64,000 nt of DNA, from positions 248,001-312,000 of the forward strand of contig JODU01000012.1 in assembly GCA_000720845.1 (NCBI GenBank), written 5' to 3'. The notes under the pieces were generated by a model. The model made no database searches, was not told where the DNA came from, and was given only the letters and a program-made list of their open reading frames with translations. This stretch comes from Kitasatospora aureofaciens (GTDB lineage Bacteria; Actinomycetota; Actinomycetes; Streptomycetales; Streptomycetaceae). Positions 61,012 through 64,000 of the stretch are shown here, piece after piece. Within the stretch, counting starts at the first letter, position 1, and each line of letters starts with the position of its first letter. The translations under genes were made by a program, and so were the position numbers.

Positions 61012-61451
61012 GCGGTTCGCTCCTCGCTGAATTTCAGATGGGGCCCCGCTGGGTAAGGGCGTGGCTCGGTTCACCGGTCAGAGGGTACCGAGGCCTGGTA
61101 GAGCCGTTGTAACGCCACCCTCGTCGCGCACTCACCCTAGTCCAGGGTCGCATGCCTGTTCGATCCCTCGATGGGGTGAAGTACACATCACGTTCCCTTC
61201 GAGGCATGAACCATTTAGGCTCCGGGCACGTCCTCATGAACAAACCGGCAACCCAGCCGGCGGGACCGACACTGACCGACTGCGCGAACCCGTACGACAC
61301 ACAGACACGCAATACGGCACATTCGCCGCCAATCGGCAACAGCCGGCCCCTCGGAAAGTTTTTTCGAGGAAAAGCCACGAGCGGGAACGTTTTGGGGCTG
61401 GTTGGATGTTGACCCTGGTACGACAGCTCGTCGAGCTAGAGAAGAGGCGAC
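61012..61451. other. 440-bp divergent promoter region of parE and the zinc-ribbon protein gene
   Basis: No credible gene. A/T-rich for this chromosome in places. TTGACC near 61411, about 40 bp before the GTG at 61452, looks like a -35 element; the matching -10 is unclear. Nothing else recognised. Confidence 0.45.
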
Positions 61452-61682
61452 GTGACTACTGTTCTGACTTCCGCAAGCCCGCTGACGGCCGCCGATCGCT
61501 GCGACCGCTGCGGCGCCCAGGCATATCTGCGCGTCGTCCTGCTGAGCGGCGGAGAACTGCTCTTCTGCGCCCACCACGGGCGCAAGTTCGAGCCGGAACT
61601 CAAGAAGATCGCCGCTGAGATACAGGACGAGACGGAGCGGCTGACCGCCGTTCCGGCTTCTTCCGCCGAGGAAGAGCGCTGA
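61452..61682 (+). CDS. DUF7455-like small zinc-binding protein
   Basis: 76 residues. MTTVLTSASPLTAADRCDRC ... GAQAYLRVVLLSGGELLFCA ... HHGRKFEPELKKIAAEIQDE. Cys17, Cys20, Cys39 and His41/His42 would bind one zinc ion (treble-clef-like). AAGAGG lies seven bases before the GTG. It is conserved beside the principal sigma factor gene region in actinobacteria; function unknown. Own promoter and terminator, so monocistronic. Confidence 0.85.
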   Translation: MTTVLTSASPLTAADRCDRCGAQAYLRVVLLSGGELLFCAHHGRKFEPELKKIAAEIQDETERLTAVPASSAEEER

Positions 61683-61725
61683 CCCAACGCGCCCGACGAC
61701 GAGCCGAATCGGCACAGGCCGATGA

Positions 61726-61764
61726 ACGGGCGGCCGCCTCCAGAACTTGGAGGCGGCCGCCCGT
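61726..61764. terminator. intrinsic terminator between the zinc-ribbon protein and protease genes
   Basis: Perfect stem ACGGGCGGCCGCCTCCA / TGGAGGCGGCCGCCCGT with a five-base loop, between the two convergent genes (stops 61682 and 61794), 43 bp and 29 bp away respectively. Confidence 0.88.
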
Positions 61765-61793
61765 GCTCGTGCTCCAGAGGCCCTCAGCGGCCG

Positions 61794-62651
61794 TCAGACG
61801 CCCCCGCGCTGCCCCGTTGCCGCGCCGTCCCAGCCCAGGGTCCGCAGTATCGAGGAGACCCGCGTGTAGACCCCTGGACTGCCCGGGCGCCCGCAGCCAC
61901 TCCCCCAGGACACCAGGCCGATGAGCCTCCCCTGGCCGACCAGCGGTCCTCCGCTGTCCCCCTGACAGGCGTCGCGGCCGCCGGTCTCCTCCCCCGCGCA
62001 GAGCATGGTGCTCCGGAGATACCGTCCGTCGTCGCTCCCCGGATACGCCCGCTCGCAGGACGCGTCGGGGAGCACGCGCACACGCGCCGCGTGCAGGCCG
62101 TTCGCGTAGTCACCGGCTCCGGAGGTGTCGCCCCAGCCGTAGACCAGGGCCCCGGTGTCCGGCGCGTACGCGGGGTCGCCTTCCGCCGCCATCCCTACGA
62201 CCGAGCCGGCGGGAAGGGCTTCGGAGAGGGTGAGCACCGCGAAGTCGCCGGCGTTGCTGTTGTCGTCGTGCCCCGGATTCACCCACACGGAGCGGACGGG
62301 GATCTCCTGGCCCTGGTCCGACAGCAGGTCGGTGCGGCCGGCGATGATCTTCAGGTCGCCCACCTGGTCCGGCGGCGACCCGAGCACCTCTTCCCCCAGG
62401 CAGTGGGCCGCCGTGAGAACGGTGGTCCGGCCGACGGCCACTCCCCCGCAGAACTGCCCCGCTCTCGTACCCCCGAACCGGTCACGACTGGACAGGGCGA
62501 CGGTCCACGGGCTGTCGGACACTTCTACCGGGAATCCTCCGACGACGATGCTGTCGGCGGCCGCGGGGGCGGCGGACCCCAGCGGTATCGCGGTCGCCGC
62601 GGCCGCCAGCACCAGCGGCCGGGCCAGTGTCCGGGCAAAGAGACGACGCAT
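61794..62651 (-). CDS. secreted trypsin-like serine protease (S1)
   Basis: 285 residues. A signal peptide (MRRLFARTLARPLVLAAAAT, hydrophobic to about 30) ends near PAAADS. The mature domain starts IVVGGFP. Catalytic triad: His83 (TAAHC), Asp136 (NAGDFAVL) and Ser233 (CQGDSGGPLVG). Asp227, six residues before the serine, fits trypsin-like Arg/Lys specificity. Six cysteines suggest three disulfides (for example CGG, AAHC, SCE, LCAG, ACQG, GCG). GGAG and an AGGAG tract precede ATG 62651. It lies downstream of hrdB on the same strand, 150 bp away and beyond a terminator. Confidence 0.93.
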   Translation of the reverse strand: MRRLFARTLARPLVLAAAATAIPLGSAAPAAADSIVVGGFPVEVSDSPWTVALSSRDRFGGTRAGQFCGGVAVGRTTVLTAAHCLGEEVLGSPPDQVGDLKIIAGRTDLLSDQGQEIPVRSVWVNPGHDDNSNAGDFAVLTLSEALPAGSVVGMAAEGDPAYAPDTGALVYGWGDTSGAGDYANGLHAARVRVLPDASCERAYPGSDDGRYLRSTMLCAGEETGGRDACQGDSGGPLVGQGRLIGLVSWGSGCGRPGSPGVYTRVSSILRTLGWDGAATGQRGGV

Positions 62652-62732
62652 GCGGGCTCCTCACTCCTAGGTGGTCATGGGACACCCAGAGTGATCCAGT
62701 ACGCCGTGTCGCGCACCCGCTGCCCAGCGCGA

Positions 62733-62765
62733 AGGCCCGGTTCCGCACCTGGCGGAACCGGGCCT
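62733..62765 (-). terminator. intrinsic terminator of hrdB
   Basis: Perfect stem AGGCCCGGTTCCGC / GCGGAACCGGGCCT with a five-base loop, 37 bp beyond the hrdB stop codon and upstream of the protease gene. Confidence 0.88.
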
Positions 62766-62801
62766 CGTCGCTCGTACGACGCTCGTACCGACTACCGCGG
62801 T

Positions 62802-64000
62802 CTAGTCGAGGTAGTCGCGCAGCACCTGGGAACGCGACGGGTGCCGCAGCTTCGACATGGTCTTCGACTCGATCTGGCGGATGCGCTCACGCGTGACGCC
62901 GTACACCTTGCCGATCTCGTCGAGGGTCTTCGGCTGACCGTCGGTGAGGCCGAAGCGCATGGAGACGACGCCTGCCTCGCGCTCGGACAGGGTGTCGAGC
63001 ACGGAGTGCAGCTGCTCCTGCAGGAGGGTGAAGCTGACCGCGTCGGCCGGGACGACCGCCTCGGAGTCCTCGATGAGGTCACCGAACTCGCTGTCGCCGT
63101 CCTCGCCCAGCGGGGTGTGCAGCGAGATGGGCTCGCGACCGTACTTCTGGACCTCGATGACCTTCTCCGGGGTCATGTCGAGCTCCTTGGCCAGCTCCTC
63201 CGGGGTGGGCTCGCGGCCCAGGTCCTGGAGCATCTGGCGCTGCACGCGCGCGAGCTTGTTGATGACCTCGACCATGTGCACCGGGATACGGATGGTGCGG
63301 GCCTGGTCGGCCATCGCGCGGGTGATCGCCTGACGGATCCACCAGGTGGCGTACGTGGAGAACTTGTAGCCCTTGGTGTAGTCGAACTTCTCCACGGCGC
63401 GGATCAGACCGAGGTTGCCCTCCTGGATGAGGTCCAGGAAGAGCATGCCGCGGCCGGTGTAGCGCTTGGCCAGCGAGACCACCAGGCGGAGGTTGGCCTC
63501 CAGCAGGTGGTTCTTGGCGCGGCGGCCGTCCTCGGCGATGATCTCCAGCTCGCGCTTGAGTTTGGGCGCGAGCTTGTCGGCATTCGCCAGCTTGTCCTCG
63601 GCGAACAGACCGGCCTCGATGCGCTTGGCGAGCTCGACCTCCTGCTCGGCGTTGAGCAGCGGGACCTTGCCGATCTGCTTGAGGTAGTCCTTGACCGGGT
63701 CGGCGGTGGCGCCGGCCGCGGCGACCTGCTGGGCCGGAGCGTCGTCCTCGTCCTCGTCGGAGAGCACGAACCCCGCGTTCTCGGTGCCCTCGGGCTCCTC
63801 CGTCGCGGCCTTCGGGTCCTCGGTCGTCTCCTCCTCGAGAAGCTCGCCGTCTTCCTTCTTGGCCGTGGTCTTCTTGGCCGCCGTCTTCTTGGCGGTCGCC
63901 TTCTTCGCCGTCGCCTTCTTGGCGGTCGTCTTCTTGGCCGCCGCCTTCTTGACGGGAGTCTCTTCTTCCTCGGCGGCGGGCTCGGTGGCGGGCGCCGCCG
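62802..64000 (-). CDS. hrdB: principal RNA polymerase sigma factor HrdB (C-terminal ~399 codons; start lies beyond the window)
   Basis: Sigma-70 group 1 factor. The part in the window begins in the Lys/Ala-rich arm (repeats of AKKTTAKK and AKKATAKK type) that is characteristic of Streptomyces HrdB, then an acidic stretch (LSDEDEDDAPAQQ), region 1.2 (VKDYLKQIGKVPLLNAEQEV), regions 2.1-2.4 (RMLFLDLIQEGNLGLIRAVE, TYATWWIRQAITRAMADQAR), region 3 and region 4.2 with TLDEIGKVYGVTRERIRQIE-SKTMSKLRHP. The ending RSQVLRDYLD is the standard C-terminus. No frameshift was seen. Confidence 0.97.
   Translation of the reverse strand, partial: AAPATEPAAEEEETPVKKAAAKKTTAKKATAKKATAKKTAAKKTTAKKEDGELLEEETTEDPKAATEEPEGTENAGFVLSDEDEDDAPAQQVAAAGATADPVKDYLKQIGKVPLLNAEQEVELAKRIEAGLFAEDKLANADKLAPKLKRELEIIAEDGRRAKNHLLEANLRLVVSLAKRYTGRGMLFLDLIQEGNLGLIRAVEKFDYTKGYKFSTYATWWIRQAITRAMADQARTIRIPVHMVEVINKLARVQRQMLQDLGREPTPEELAKELDMTPEKVIEVQKYGREPISLHTPLGEDGDSEFGDLIEDSEAVVPADAVSFTLLQEQLHSVLDTLSEREAGVVSMRFGLTDGQPKTLDEIGKVYGVTRERIRQIESKTMSKLRHPSRSQVLRDYLD

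Noticed and set aside
61411..61452. Full promoter for the zinc-ribbon protein gene
   Set aside because: TTGACC fits a -35 element but no -10 lies at 16-19 bp spacing, so only the region was noted.

Overview
The window is high-GC actinomycete chromosome (strong G/C third-position bias, GTG/TTG starts, very long antisense shadow ORFs). It is almost certainly Streptomyces: the gene for the principal sigma factor HrdB with its Lys/Ala-rich N-terminal arm runs off the right edge, and cutRS, sepH, ptsH with DasR-type sites, and parE/parC are all present. No rRNA, tRNA, CRISPR array or intact insertion sequence was seen. Almost all of it is core chromosome. The first ~4.3 kb looks accessory or decayed.

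Left edge (1-4359): the start of an alpha/beta-hydrolase gene, a chimeric pseudogene (MerR-type N-terminus joined to a class A beta-lactamase remnant), a large LAL-type LuxR regulator, and 460 bp without a credible gene. Region 4360-17643 follows an order also known near sigA in Mycobacterium: TRAM-domain RNA methyltransferase, KimA-like potassium permease, two KTN/TrkA proteins, DUF3159, OB-fold protein, (here kdpDE and an ABC ATPase), DUF3710, dut, thioesterase; then DUF3093, an EcsC-like protein and DUF4193. Region 19959-27297 holds cutRS, a small conserved protein, suhB, ferrochelatase, an MFS transporter and an aldonolactone oxidase.

Region 27221-43045: a membrane protein with a Ser/Gly/Asp-rich tail, cell-division gene sepH, a rhodanese whose 3' end is tandemly duplicated, a VOC protein, tdk, a phosphodiesterase-like protein, DUF5998, a GNAT/acyl-CoA-synthetase fusion, ptsH behind two perfect tandem DasR-type sites, a GntR regulator, an M23 peptidase behind a c-di-AMP (ydaO-type) riboswitch, and an asymmetric M16 peptidase pair. 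Region 43046-61011 is bounded by the topoisomerase IV genes parC and parE. Between them lie a CobW GTPase, two small accessory proteins, two divergent citrate synthases (one with a fused HTH) flanking a 17-bp palindrome, an iron-box-controlled sucrase/ferredoxin-like gene, a CitA/CitB-like two-component system, an ActP-like symporter with its DUF485 partner, and a NarL-type two-component operon. The window ends with a zinc-ribbon protein, a secreted trypsin-like protease and hrdB.

Themes that tie genes together: potassium and c-di-AMP (KimA-like permease, KTN pair, KdpDE, riboswitch); carboxylate use (citrate synthases, CitAB-like system, symporter); and sugar and iron signals visible as operators. 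Coordinates of starts were chosen from Shine-Dalgarno position, stop/start overlaps or likely leaderless promoters. Functions rest on motif recognition by eye; no database search was possible.
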